NCBI GenBank assembly: GCA_963573305.1
Contig: OY754339.1
Coordinates: 8,789,941 to 8,853,940 of the forward strand
Reading direction: 5' to 3'
DNA: 64,000 nucleotides
From: Pyrrhosoma nymphula
Lineage: Eukaryota > Arthropoda > Insecta > Odonata > Coenagrionidae
This document shows, in pieces, positions 12,535 through 23,633 of this stretch. Within the stretch, counting starts at the first letter, position 1. Every line of letters starts with the position of its first letter. The notes beneath the pieces were generated by a model. The model was not told the origin of the DNA. It saw only the letters and a list, made by a program, of their open reading frames with translations, and ran no database searches. The position numbers were made by a program, and so were the translations under genes.

Positions 12535-12960
12535 TTCCTTCCACTGCGACTGTGTGAGTCAAATAAGAAACTGATATCCTCTCTTTCATTTTTAGCACCA
12601 TTTTTATTGAACTAACTTATTGGCTTCAGTTCCAATGGTTATTTGCAGATAGCTCAGAAAACAAGTTGTATTGGTGTCATAATATAATCACTACACAGTT
12701 CCTTAGAAGAATTTTTAAAATGTTTCTGGAAGAAAAAAAAAACATTAAAAACAGTTTTTTTTTGTGAAAATGGCATTTATATTACGAAGAAAAACAATGT
12801 ATATCCCCATGCTTCACCCATTCCACGACTTATTTTTCTATAGTTAATTACACATCGAAATTTAAAACTCAGATAGCAAAAATTTGCGCGAAAAGTAAGG
12901 ATTTTGTTGTTCCCATCGACACCCTCTTCGATTCTTAGGAGTTGCAAGGATATAAATGAA
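12535..12960 (+). mobile_element. Degraded copy of the GGTTCC MITE
   Basis: It begins GTTCCTTCCACTGCGACTGT and continues GTGAGTCAAA, as does the full-length copy at 58190. Further inside, GAAAATGGCATTTATATTA corresponds to a block of the full copy near 58530-58550. The right end is not clear because the sequence runs into diverged AT-rich DNA. Confidence 0.6.
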
Positions 12961-13000
12961 ATGGCATTTGAGACATTTTTCTCTTGTGTCATATTAAGGA

Positions 13001-13052
13001 ATAGAGAGAGAGCGAGAGGGAGAGGGGGGGAGAGAGAGAGATAGAGAGAGAT
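13001..13052. repeat. AG-rich microsatellite
   Basis: Purine-only stretch built from GAGA and GGGA units with a G8 run; a simple repeat. Confidence 0.85.
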
Positions 13053-13399
13053 AAAATTTGTGAGCAATCTGTTCAAAAGCACCCCCGTATCGGATACATT
13101 TTGAATTATCTCCAGAAGCACCCTGATTAACACCTCCTGGTATACAGTGGTAACTTGCTTCTAAGTCACGGAATTTTTAATAGTGAAAACAAGCAGTTTA
13201 CCAATATATTTTGAAATATACCAATAAACAATATATTTTGCAATGTCGTTAATTTTTCTTTTTTATTACCCTTGGGAACCAATATAGACTCCGAAGTGTC
13301 ACGTTAGGCTTACTTAGATTAATTGAAAATTTTCCTATTACGCAAATTTAAGAGGGATTATTTGGGAGACTCGGAGGATATTATTTTAATTTTCCAATT

Positions 13400-13594
13400 A
13401 ATGCGATAGCGCAAGTGGTGTGGCACGCACTCACGCGCACGGGTGCGGAGATATACAGTGTATTGTTTATATTATACACCAAAGACAGCGAAATTCGCCA
13501 AGAACAAAATCTTTTGACTTGACCGGGATTCGAACTCGGATCTGCCAATTGCCGGTCAGGTGTGTTTAGCCCATTACACCACCAAGTCATTTTA
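13400..13594 (-). mobile_element. tRNA-derived SINE
   Basis: On the minus strand the head folds like a tRNA. GACTTGG at the 5' side pairs with TCAAGTC at the 3' side. There is a D-arm-like TGGTGTAATGGGC (box A) and a T-loop block GAGTTCGAATCCCGG (box B). The anticodon loop lacks the universal T33, so this is a pol III promoter module rather than a working tRNA. The downstream body carries TTGGCGAATTTC. Related copies are at 13596 (opposite strand), 60080 and 60815. Confidence 0.8.
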
Positions 13595-13595
13595 A

Positions 13596-13735
13596 ATGAA
13601 CTGTCTAACGCATCTGACCGGCAATTGGGAGATCTGAGTTCGAATCCCGGTCAAGTCAAATGATTTTATTCATGACGAATTCCACCGTATTTGGTGTAGA
13701 TATTATATCACATTGCAATATATATTAAGCCCTGA
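13596..13735 (+). mobile_element. tRNA-derived SINE, 5'-damaged, head-to-head with the previous copy
   Basis: It contains TGACCGGCAATTGGGAGAT, then GAGTTCGAATCCCGG and the body block CATGACGAATTCC. The D-arm region is reduced compared with the neighbouring minus-strand copy. The two copies start within a few bases of each other and point outward, forming an imperfect inverted repeat. Confidence 0.75.
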
Positions 13736-14177
13736 TAGAAGCGAAAAAATAAGAGATAATTAAACTGGCCAACTGCTTGGTACAAAACTTTCTTTGTTCC
13801 TCGCACCATATGTCACTTCTGGAAAAAATAAGCGATGCACTAATGAAAGAAAATCCGGCGAAAATAAATCTCATATTAAGCTCAATTACTTAAGGCTCCA
13901 CTTCGTGGAAGTTGTACATGTCCATATTATAAAAATGCACTGGGTTCTTTTCCGCAAAACGTACCTGACGATATCGTATCACGATGAAATACGTCGTACC
14001 AATAAAAGGTTGGCGAAAAAAGTACGTTGTGGATAATAACAATACCTATCTAATACATTTAATATTCATACTCTCCCTGTTTCAACTCTAATTCTCAATT
14101 CCCTTGTTCTTTCATGGATAGTATCCCGATCATAATCTGCCACAAACCACTGCGATGGCTCTTTAGGCATTATGCAC

Positions 14178-14700
14178 GTATATAATAATAATAATGATGA
14201 TATTATGTAATATCTTTTATTCCACTCATGCAACATTTACAGTATTAGCTTGGGCAATTAGAACCAAGTGATGGAATATAGATACCCAAGAGGAAAACCT
14301 GATTCTGATAATGAATAACTTTACAATCGTAGAGCAGGCGCTAATTCTTGCTTATCAGTTACATTATTATACATAAGTGATGCAGTGATTGCATTTTTAA
14401 GTAATTTTGTGAGTTCTTATTTTAGAGAACCCCTTCATTCAGCACATGTACAGAAATAAATCTCACATGAATAAGCCATTGTTTAACCGCTTTAATGAAT
14501 CCACATTCAGTTTTTGCATTGACCACGTCATTTGACAGCGAATGAAATAATTTTGGTCCCAAGTATTGATGTGATTGTCGAAAAATTTCTTTGATAGGCC
14601 TTGGTATTTCAAAATCCCATTTTAATCTCGTAGAATTGTCATGCAGATAAGCGTAAGTTGTTCCAAAGGTTGTCGACGCAAAATCTATTAATAACTATTA
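14178..14700 (-). pseudogene. LINE ORF2 C-terminus with 3' tail
   Basis: A minus-strand frame without a start codon reads TRLKWDFEIPRPIKEIFRQS, then YLGPKLFHSLSNDVVNAK, then CGFIKAVKQWLI. The GPKLFNSLP-like block followed by FKKxLKxWL is the C-terminus of many arthropod Jockey/CR1-type LINEs. Downstream the 3' end is GGAATAAAAGATATTACAT followed by an (ATT)n-like tail at 14180-14205. Upstream of about 14700 the frame is lost. Confidence 0.7.
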
Positions 14701-15540
14701 TATATTTTCTTCGGAGGTTATCACTGACTCTACAAACCGTTTCACACGATACCTGATCCCAACCTAGCATGCTGACCTGTACTTGTGATATTTAGGATGG
14801 AATCCAGTATGAATTGACTCGTCCGAGGAGGTTTTAAACGATCATTGTGTGGGCATGGGAGTGGGACCTTCATTCACATCGCAGCGTATGTCTACCATAA
14901 TTTTAAATGAACCAATCTATGGCAGCAGACGACCAAAAGAAAATGTCGACACGTTTTCATCTATTGTGGATTTCACAGCCTGAAAAGTACGACTAGCTGC
15001 AGGGAGGTATAAGTGGAGCTGATTAGAATACAATGAAAATCGCACAGCGACTGAATATCTAATGTGATTGGTCGTAAGCCAGGAGAACCTACTGAGAGCT
15101 AGTAGAAAACTGGTACCATATCAATTATGAAATGAAGTAGCTCAGCTAGTTTGATATCAATTATGCTTGTTGTACAGCATGCTGCAATCTACGATTGTAT
15201 CACACGGTACTGGAAAGATACTATACCAACGAACATCCTCGAACCTGCGCTAGATCAGGTATCTTGTGGTACGTGCTTAGGCTAAGTAAAAAATAGGAAG
15301 TAATCAATTTGTTTGTTTTCCAAACTAAAATTTTACTTTGTAAAAACAGATTTTTTTGAAGATTATCTACACGTCACTGACAGAGAAATTTTTTTCTTCC
15401 GGTGTACTATTATTCTAGTATTTTGACATTTAAATGATAATGTATTTATTCCGAGTTTTACCTTTGCCTCAAAGATGGAATCGATTTAAAAATCTTTTCA
15501 AATTCACGGTCGTTTACGTCTCCAATGCGCACTTCGCCAT
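14701..15540. other. Intergenic DNA, nothing recognised
   Basis: No recognised coding, RNA or repeat feature. Confidence 0.35.
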
Positions 15541-15554
15541 GACAGGTTGCTTTT

Positions 15555-16170
15555 TTTAAGGTTATCCCCCCCGCCCCCTTATCCGCCCACCCCCACCCCC
15601 CCTCCCCCTTCGGAACTAGCGAGATTGGAGAACCCCGACAGCTGGTTCCCGTTCCTCGCCCCAACTCCTCACCACGACGCCCTCTGCAGAGTAATTTCAC
15701 CCAGGGCCTCTAATTCAGGACCGCAAGTGGTGGATCACCCACACCACCCCGCGTCTCACCACCCACCACCCCTGGACCCTGGGGGAGAGAGCCCTGAGGG
15801 AGCACACTCCGTACCCTCAAACCCCTTAGCGAAGTCATCCTCCCTCCACCCCTGTGCTCCCCACACCAACCAACCCCCCCCCAAGTAGCGCCTCTACTCC
15901 TCCTAACAAACACCATCGCATAGCAGCCTCTTCCTCCAATTCCCCAGGGAGGAGCAGGGGGGGGGTTCACGCAGCTGATGCCCCTTACTCACACCCTGTA
16001 TCCTTCGAACAACCCCCTTTCACCCTCCGTACAAGCTGGCGCCCTCATCCACCCACCCCACCATGTCTCATCCCACCGTACCCCTACTTTACCCTCAACG
16101 AACACTCCTCCCTCATACCTCCAGAAACCCCTTTAAACCAGACCCCCTCCTTCACTTCCTCCTCATCCTA
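15555..16170. other. C-rich low-complexity block 1
   Basis: The plus strand is dominated by CCCC and CACC/CTCC words with scattered CpG. It produces long proline- and histidine-rich open frames on both strands, for example 15547-15888 and 15854-16171, which is what stop-poor GC-rich DNA gives by chance. No splice-site pattern or conserved domain seen. Similar blocks occur at 16495-16800, 28085-28425, 31850-32260, 47020-47330 and 62520-62960. Confidence 0.6.
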
Positions 16171-16494
16171 ATCACTCCAGCGGTCATAAATTAATCTCCA
16201 AACTAATTTTGTCTCCTTACGAAAAAAAGTGTATTATTTAGGATGAAAAAATGAAACTTTTATTATTTTTTTTACATTTTTTAATCCCTTCAGGGGTATA
16301 GGATGAAGGGAGATGGTGAGGAAGGGTATCCTTTCCGAGGGTAAGGACGTGAAGGGAAGGCGGAGATGGGATTGAGGGTTAAAGAGAAGGAGTGGGGATG
16401 GGAAACGTTTTGAAGTGAGATCTAATGGCTTCCGTCGAAGATTAATTTCTCCGAGGAATATGCCGCATGCGTGATGACATAATTGATGTCTCTA

Positions 16495-16800
16495 CGGCGG
16501 CCTCCTCCTCCCCCGCTGCCCCCCCCCCCCCCCGATCACGTACACCCATCCCATAGGTCCTTCTCCTGCCCCTTCCCTCTCCACCCCCTCCTCCATTCAC
16601 GCCTCCCGTACGCCACCCATACGCCTCCCCCCGGTACGCCCCTGAGTACGCGCCCCCCTTACCCGCCCTCCACCCCCGACGGGACTTTACACTCCACCAC
16701 ACATCAACACCCAATCCCCACCGTCGTCGTCCTTATATCCTCTCGTCCTCCTCTCTCTCCACTGCTCCACGGGTCTTTTATTCCCTTTCTCAACACCCCC
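16495..16800. other. C-rich low-complexity block 2
   Basis: Same character as block 1, with a C15 run near 16520-16534 and proline-rich frames in several registers. A host exon is not excluded but nothing supports one. Confidence 0.55.
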
Positions 16801-17184
16801 CACCACCCTCCGTCATCAAATTTCGGTCGTTCAATCATTCCTGAATGGTTCATCGGCTTCGTGACCTTTCACTTCTTTCTTTTTTTCACAAACTTATCGC
16901 TTTAATTATTTTTTTTTACATTTTCCAATCGCTCATCGGTCCTCCTTGAATTCTTCGCCCTTCTATTGTCTTCATTAAAATAATATTTTTTTCGTTTTTT
17001 CCACCTCTTCTATTTTGGTGCAAGTTTTCGACCTCCCCTCTACTTTTGTGAAAAAAGTCTGGTACGTTGCTTATGCATTTCTTAGCATGTGATAGAATTA
17101 GGAGTAACTAGACGGTTAAGGTAGGTTCTAGAGTCCTGTAGGTATTTTAACAGTCGAGGGTCCTGTGCCAATCCTATCCAATTA

Positions 17185-17465
17185 CACGCTATCTTTCTTC
17201 ATCTCAGCAAAAGTCCTGCCTCTCTTCATCCGTAAAACATATTCTCTTTCTTCCCCTTCCTCGCTTACCCAATACACCTCCTCTGTATCACAGCCTTTAG
17301 CCTCCCTTCGCCCCTTATTACCTACTCCATCCACCTATTCTGCCTCCTCCTAATTTTCTCCATATATTTCCTCTCCTCGTCCACCAAACCAACAACTTTT
17401 TGTTTGTCCTCATCTCCATTTACCACATTATCTCCACTCTTATCCGCACTCATATCTCAAAAGTT
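17185..17465 (-). pseudogene. RTE-like LINE ORF2 C-terminal fragment
   Basis: The minus-strand translation includes DEERKYMEKIRRRQNRWME, then a stop, then VIRGEGRLKAVIQ. The same pattern (EERKLL..I..RQ..WLE...RG) is seen at 20005-20285 and 25700-26060. This is the C-terminal tail of RTE/R-type LINE polyproteins (consensus like R..LL..I..R...W..H..R). In-frame stops show it is dead. Confidence 0.6.
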
Positions 17466-17531
17466 GAATTGATGAGCAGTGCGGAAGGTTGATCAGTGCT
17501 AACCTTTCCCTTATTTATTCTAATTTCAATC

Positions 17532-17940
17532 TGTTGGGTCGTTTTCCTCCCCTTTGTCGGCTCCGGGGGCGAGTGTCGCCATTTTCAGGGTTTTCTCACT
17601 TTTGGCAGTTTCGGCCGGCCGGCCTTCCTTCCGCGGTGTCCAGCAAGGAGGATTCACTCACCCTTTGGAGTGAGGAGTCCCTGGCGTTACCGTTAACCGA
17701 GGGTCAGTAACCCTGTCTCATCCGGGCCCTTTTGCCTTCGGCGTGGGTGTCACGTGGGGTTTTTTTCAAGCAGTGTATGTCGGAAGCCGGGAGCGTGTGG
17801 ACGCGGACATGTGTCGTGCGCTTCGTTGGAAGTCGCGCGGGAAATAAACACAGATTCGCTTCAAGGTGTCCTCGTACTTTATTATCATAATCTGGGGCAC
17901 ACGGCCCCGCGCGCACATTTTCTGGTCATTCGGGCCGGAT
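17532..17940 (+). mobile_element. Probable solo or truncated LTR with primer-binding site
   Basis: A GC-rich segment starting TGTTGGGTCG and ending GCGCACA (17532-17917) fits the TG...CA rule of LTRs. It contains AATAAA (17843-17848) about 35 bp before a short terminal R/U5-like stretch. Five bases after the CA comes TGGTCATTCGGGCCGGAT (17923-17940), which looks like a tRNA-complementary primer-binding site of insect BEL/Gypsy-type elements. No gag-pol follows, and the sequence reverts to AT-rich DNA by about 17960. The LTR start is the least certain part. Confidence 0.5.
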
Positions 17941-17965
17941 CGCGCACACAATCTCTTCTGCAATA

Positions 17966-18770
17966 ATTCTATGCATTCAGGTATTTACATTTCTCCGTAT
18001 TCATCTTACTCTTCTTCTTCTTTTTGCTTTAACCTCAAAAGAAAGATTTTAATCCCGTCACTAATTTAATAGATTTCAGATAGCAATGAAGTTTTTTTCT
18101 ACTCCCTAATTGTTATCTAGCATATTCCTTTTGTAAATCGTCCCCCCAAAGATTTTATTCTTCCTTTTCAAATGGAAAAAATGGACATCTCCACAATATG
18201 TTTTAAATTAATCAGTTTTGCAATTTCATTTTCCTTCTCACATATCTAGTTTATTTAGTTTACATTTTAACTTCTCCTTTCATTACACGTAACTACCTAA
18301 TTATTTAGTGTTGTTTTAGGAGAATAAATTTGTGCACATAAGATATTAATTGTTAAGTACAGAGAGGTATCTTAAACGCCTGCTACAACGCAGGCAAAAC
18401 TGTCATCGGAGACGATTATACAAATCGGAAGACTTCCCTGATACCACATTGATTCAAATTATTGATATCCTCAAAGTTCAAGTAAACGTGTAGGATAATG
18501 GTACAATTCTTTTTCCCGGGATTGTCGCCTTGGATACAATGACGCTGCTATTTGTGAGGAAGTATTCGAATTGCTCGGCTTGTCCATGCCGGCCGAAGAG
18601 AGAGAGTAGACCCAGGAACAATTTCCTTAGTAGAAAAAGTCGAGTGAGATGGATGGGGATTAAGATGCAAGAGGTTAGGTGAGTTGTAACAAATAGCTTG
18701 ATTAAAACGAAATTAAATGGCATATAACATCCTTGGTCTGGGTGGTAATCGATTCCGCAACGGTCAAACT
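17966..18770. other. AT-rich intergenic DNA, nothing recognised
   Basis: No coding or RNA similarity. The open frame at 18478-18723 (-) has hydrophobic stretches but no motif. Confidence 0.35.
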
Positions 18771-18777
18771 AATCTTA

Positions 18778-18960
18778 AGTAATAATAATAATAATAATAA
18801 TGATTTTTATTCCAGATTAGATAAATACAATTATTATTTATACAATGATTTGTCTGGAATATAGGTGCCCCATTGGACAGTATCTTCGTTTTGGGGTCAC
18901 CGACTCGACCATCACAGATGAAATAAAAAAACAAGAACATAGAATAAGTGTGTTGCAACT
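18778..18960 (-). repeat. LINE 3' end with (ATT)n tail
   Basis: On the minus strand CTGGAATAAAAATC is followed by seven ATT units (18781-18801). The GGAATAAAAxATxATT ending matches the ending of the LINE copy at 14178. The body upstream, roughly 180 bp, is 3' UTR and its tyrosine-rich open frame is only the ATT repeat translated. Confidence 0.6.
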
Positions 18961-20000
18961 ACAATCACATAGATGCTATCATTGGTGCTGGATAATTTAG
19001 TAATTAACCCATGGTTTGAAATCTGAAGTAAAAGCAAAGCATTTAAGATACATTTGTTTAAAGGCTTGTGTTTGAGCTAACAGAGAATTTGGAGCATTTT
19101 ATAACATAAACACCTTTGTCCGTAATCTGCAGTAGTTATTTTTTTACACTTCTATGTTAGTCTTTACTTATTTGCTTAGAACTCATACTAGGTACCTATG
19201 TATTACTATTTGAGGACTGTGGCGTATGTTCCAATTTTTATGCTGAATACTGTAGCCAGGCTGGCAACACTACTGCCTGACAACACTTGAGGCCGTAACA
19301 ACACTTCTGTAAAATGAATCCCACCGATGATGGAAAGTGGCTCTAGTATTCTTCCAAGTATTAAGGTTTTAGGTTAGACCTTGCAAAAAACAGGTGTAGC
19401 ACCGATGTACCGAACGAGCATTGACATCATCCTTCCCAACGCCGACATTGATCGTTGACACGTCCAACTAAACTTTGTACTGAAGCCCGTTGTATTCTCA
19501 AATTATCGATATCATTTTACCTATTCTTCTATTATTAAAGATCATGGTGTATCATTCATGGTCTTGTCTTGTTTTTGGATTCAAAGACGTTGCTGTTCTC
19601 AGATACCATTCCAGGTGTAGGTACCAGTCCAGAAAACACGTTTTTAGACCACTGGGGTTTTCATTGTTTCCGTTGTATGCTTATGGATGAAAAACACTGT
19701 GCTTACAATTTGACGCTTAAAATATGGATCAAGAGGGCACGTGCTTATTCCGAATAGATAATAATGATTATATCGGATAGAAAAATTCGCATAGTTAGCT
19801 AGAAATAGATAATTTTCAGCGGAGACGTACTTGGTCATAAGAAGTATTATAAAACCAAATAACGCATGCATCCATGACGCATGCATAATGTATAAGGATG
19901 ATTGAATGATGCATTGCATCATTCAATGATCTTTTAACTTGTAATTCAGTCATTTCTCGGGAATATTGGTTTCTTTGGTTCTTTTTAACGCGGACGAACT
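18961..20000. other. AT-rich intergenic DNA with one perfect palindrome
   Basis: Apart from 19901-19927 (arms ATTGAATGATGCA around a single T) I see nothing to annotate. A short open frame at 19490-19690 has no motif. Confidence 0.4.
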
Positions 20001-20004
20001 ACGA

Positions 20005-20285
20005 ACGAAGAAGTGCTTCGCATGGTGAGTGAAGAAAGGAAACTTCTAGAAAAGATTACGAGGAGGCAGAGTAATTGGTTGGAACTGATAATGAGGAACA
20101 AAGGGATGCCGCAGGCCGTGAAAGAGGGGTGGATGTTGTGTGAGCGGGGAAAGGGTCGGAAGAGAATATGTTTTATGGACGGGATGAAAAGAAGGAGAAC
20201 GCATGCTGAGGTGAAGAAAGTAATCGTATAAGAAGGTAAGGGCCTGCGACTGTAAAAATCTATAGGATTTTTGTTCCCTTCCATT
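20005..20285 (+). pseudogene. RTE-like LINE ORF2 C-terminal fragment
   Basis: A 72-codon frame contains MVSEERKLLEKITRRQSNWL, then KGRKRICFMDGMKRRR and AEVKKVI, then a stop at 20230. This is the C-terminal tail of an RTE-like LINE. The segment after the stop, ending TTGTTCCCTTCCAT, corresponds to the 3' UTR seen after the copy at 27030. The upstream reverse transcriptase is missing. Confidence 0.65.
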
Positions 20286-20289
20286 TGAT

Positions 20290-21905
20290 TCTACCTTAAC
20301 CGGTATCAACAAACTCTTTTGAGTTAATCAACCACCGTGGATTCTAAAATTGGTTTACTGCAGCACTCCATCCTTCCCTATCCATTGCTAGTTCATTTAC
20401 TCTCTTTAAGTTCTTTCTATATAATTTCTTCTTTATTTGTCCTATGTATGTATACTATGGCCTGCCTGTTGGGACTTTTCCCACTCTACTTTTCCTACCC
20501 TTCCTTCGTTCCCCTAATAACTCTCACTTAACCAACCAACCCACCAAGATTTAATGGCGCAAATTACCTGAATATGTCGGTTACCTCCACAAATAACTAC
20601 GCAATCATATCCTGAAATCCTAACTCCAATAGTGACCGTCGAGGATTTTACTATGACTTCCACGGCTGTCGCTGACCACTTCGTGATTGTTGTTCCCGTG
20701 AGCTGTTCTTCGGAGAGTCAGTGACTCGATCACTCGTCTCGGGGGGAAGGCCCGGATAACATTTCTAGGTTGGCATAAAAGATCAGACAATCAGATGGAA
20801 AGAAATTAGGATGAGATGGAGGGAATGCGAGGGTGTTGAATCGTAATGAATCTCTTTATCTTCCGAGACGCCTCGTAGCGGTCTACTATTAATTCCTCCA
20901 TCCAGACAGTCCCGCTTACTCTCCTAGCCACGAACAAAAGACGTTTGATTTCCAGGGTGGCCAGACATCTTCATCCCCCTCTCATCCCCCGCGACAGCGT
21001 TCCCAGCATCCACTCGTCCACCCAATCCAACCCCTCTAGCCGATGCACACACAGCCCTTGGCTCCTCAAGATCTTTCTGTGGTTTCAATGCAATTTTTGT
21101 TTATGAACATATTTTCGTGAAACTTTTCACACGCGTTCTCACTAGCGATATTTATGGATAAAAGTGTAAAAAAATTGCATCATACCGATTTTGTTTTTAG
21201 GAAATTCAATAACATTTTCACCCGTGGCCTTATGACACATGACACATATTTCGTAAATACTCGATTATATTTGTACTGATTTTTCCTGAACGGGAAACTA
21301 TAAATTTCTTTTAATTAAAATTGTTGCATAAAAATATCAAGGTGTCACACCAAGTCCAATACGCGAAAAAAACAATTATTTCAGTACAACTTCGTCTAAA
21401 TTATGAATATCGTGCCGAAAACTTTAGCCATGACATGCTCTAATTAGGGATTTAGAAAAAATAATTTCTGTACCATTTCCATTACTGCGTGTATTTTGCG
21501 CTCCAACGCAGATGCATTAAAGGAAATGTTGTCCAAGAATGTGTTTTGCTTACTTATAAAATAATTAAAATGAATGACCCATGATTACCGCTCCAACCTT
21601 AACTTACATTCAGTTCAATCCGCTCCATCTCGAATTCCTCATTTTCGATTCCTTTCCTGTTTTTTATCGCACGCACATTTACAATGCTGTGAGAAATCTC
21701 AGGATGCTCTTCATATTATAGTTTTTCTTATATAAACGATTGCTGTGAGATCTCTTTTACAATCTTATCTTAAAAGAAGAAGAATATAGACACTGGCAAT
21801 GGTTGTTTTTTGCCATAACGTCATCCATGTTGTTTAAAAAAATTAACGTCTGGTTTTAATTTAGATAACACAATTTGTGGATATTTTGCGGTTAATACAT
21901 GAATA
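20290..21905. other. Intergenic DNA, nothing recognised
   Basis: 20690-21060 is moderately GC-rich, the rest AT-rich. No feature supported. Confidence 0.35.
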
Positions 21906-21907
21906 AA

Positions 21908-22120
21908 GCCGGCCCCGGTGGTGGCGGGATAAAGTCCTCGCCTGCTAATCCGAGGGCCGCGGGTTTGAATCCCGCTTGGGTCGGTTTTACGCATGCTCAG
22001 GGCATGGGTGTGTTTGTCAAGTTCTGGTGGTTCGGCTCCTGAGAAATATGAAGACAAGCCAATGGCTTATCGGGATCGCATGGGGAATACGGGCCAACAG
22101 AATCGCACGAGGAATAAAAA
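21908..22120 (+). mobile_element. tRNA-derived SINE (second family)
   Basis: The head CCGGCCC pairs with GGGTCGG 65-70 bases later. Box A lies in GGTGGTGGCGGGATAAAGTC, an anticodon-arm-like CTGCTAA recalls tRNA-Ser(GCT), and box B is GGGTTTGAATCCCGC. The body includes GCATGCTCAGGGCATGGGTG and the tail is GGAATAAAAATATAATATT. GAATAAA occurs just before the head (21901-21907) and at the tail, so it may be the target duplication. The family differs from the GACTTGG SINE at 13.5 kb. Confidence 0.8.
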
Positions 22121-22521
22121 TATAATATTGAAAATTTTCAGTTAAAAGTTGTCCTATGCACAAGATTGTTTCTGTTATATTTGTCTGCAATTGTGTCGAT
22201 GTATTTGTACTTAAGGCAAAGTTCGAAGCTTCGAGTTAAAAACGTAGTTGAATGATTTAAAGATTGACGAAAGAGTGGAATGTAATTTGACATATAATTT
22301 CAATGGTATGGCGTATCGTTGTCATTGGTGCTGTATACGTTTGCTATCTTGAATGATATCCTGGAGTTTCAGAAGGTTTCCGTTACGTTTTTCTAGCCCT
22401 TAAGGGTATTTATAAATAATTAAAAACGTCGGCGATAGGTCTATAAGTGTTTTCAATAAATTGACCAAAGCCTCTAAAACTAAAACTTAGGATCTTTTTT
22501 TGTAGATTTTCGCAGCTCATG

Positions 22522-22814
22522 TTTATGGTGTTCAGGTTTCTGGTTCTGCGATTAAATTATTTAATATCATGCGACAGTTTCGCCGTGCTATGCTGCCGGC
22601 TTCGTCGGGCTTTTCTCCGGCTTCTTTTTCAAATCGGTGAAGTGATGGTGCAGCCATTCGTCGTCTTATATATCTCACCCGTTGAAGTCAGGTCTAACGC
22701 TTGAGATATATAAGACGACGAATGGCTGCAACTTCACTTCACCGACCAGAAGAAGCCGACTACAATAATATTAAATAATTTAATCGCAGAACCAGAAACC
22801 TGAATACCATAAAA
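22522..22814. mobile_element. Foldback element, copy 1
   Basis: Nested inverted repeat. The inner arms carry AGCCATTCGTCGTCTTATAT and its complement around a 24-base spacer (about 22676-22699). The outer arms carry CAGGTTTCTGGTTCTGCGAT (from 22533) and its complement near 22783-22802. The left arm has about 60 extra bases that the right arm lacks. Non-coding; its short frames are palindrome shadows. A second copy with the same core and spacer is at 23365. Confidence 0.85.
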
Positions 22815-22979
22815 CTTAGGATATTTAACTTGAGGATGATAAGATAATAGGATGTACTTATTATACTGTTAGGTAACGTACGTGCAGGGGCGGATTAAGG
22901 TCGTTGTTTTGGGGGGTGGGGCGGTTCACTACTTCCCACGGCGCCTGGGTGGTATGCAATTCGTTTCAACTAAATGGAG

Positions 22980-23171
22980 TAGTAGTATTTTTATTTAACG
23001 TGCTTCGACGGGTCATTTCGCACTTACTGTCTGCCACGTGCAGACAGGGGCAACAGCACTCGGACGAATCGGAGGATCACCCCTCCAAACCCGAGCCGAG
23101 CCCAACGATGATGCTTAACTTCGGTGACTGATCGGAAACCGGTGTTTCCATCGTGGCAGGCCGTTGCCCCG
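22980..23171 (-). mobile_element. 5S rRNA-derived SINE (SINE3-like)
   Basis: The element is flanked by a perfect 12-bp duplication AACTAAATGGAG (22968-22979 and 23172-23183). Its 5' 120 bases on the minus strand (23168-23049) align end to end with 5S rRNA: GGCAACGGCC start, ACACCGGTT, CACCGAAGTTAAGCAT (box A), GGGGTGATCC (box C region) and GTGCTGTTGCC end. Helix I closes between GGCAAC and GTTGCC. Behind it is a strong hairpin CTGTCTGC/GCAGACAG and a short body ending in an A-rich tail AAATAAAAATACTACTA. The duplication shows retroposition rather than a decayed 5S gene. Confidence 0.85.
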
Positions 23172-23364
23172 AACTAAATGGAGGTGTGGGTGGATCTCAC
23201 TCGGAAAATTAAAAGAAATGAAGTCTTGGAACGTAGTTTTGGTGTGGCTATATTAGATATAAGAGATGTGATAAATTATTGAGTAAATCTATCTAATCAC
23301 ATTTGAAAAACGTAAACAAACGATGCAAAGAATGCCATTCTTGTGAAGAAGTGTTGTCTTCCGG

Positions 23365-23633
23365 GTTTTAACACCGCGTTGGTCCATGCTTCATTGGAGG
23401 ACAGTTTCGGTGGCATATCAGTCGGCTTCTTCAGGTCGGTGAAGTGAAGGTGCAGCCATTCGTCGTCTTATATATCTCACCCGTTGGAGTCAGGTCTAAC
23501 GCTTGAGATATATAAGACGACGAATGGCTGAAACTTCACTTCACCGACCAGAAGAAGCCGACTACAACGCCTACGAAACTGTAGTCCAAGGAAACATAGA
23601 CCAACGCGGTGCAAAACGCGGAAGACCTGCATC
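23365..23633. mobile_element. Foldback element, copy 2, inside the hAT-type element
   Basis: The core is the same as copy 1: TCGGTGAAGTGAAGGTGCAG, then AGCCATTCGTCGTCTTATAT, spacer, complement. The outer arms include ACCGCGTTGGTC (near 23370) and GACCAACGCGGT (near 23602), which copy 1 does not share. Stem arms are about 120 bp. Confidence 0.85.

Noticed and set aside
13515..13588. Functional tRNA gene
   Set aside because: The acceptor and T arms are good but the anticodon arm lacks T33 and pairs poorly, and SINE body sequence follows; the related copies confirm a repeat.
15547..16905. Proline-rich frames as secreted or structural proteins
   Set aside because: Overlapping frames on both strands with similar bias; explained by stop-poor C-rich DNA.
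21908..21985. Functional tRNA-Ser(GCT)
   Set aside because: The anticodon stem is out of register, the variable arm is not Ser-like, and a SINE body follows.
23049..23168. Functional 5S rRNA gene
   Set aside because: It is diverged from 5S at many positions, single, followed by a non-5S body and A-rich tail, and flanked by a target-site duplication; it is a SINE head.
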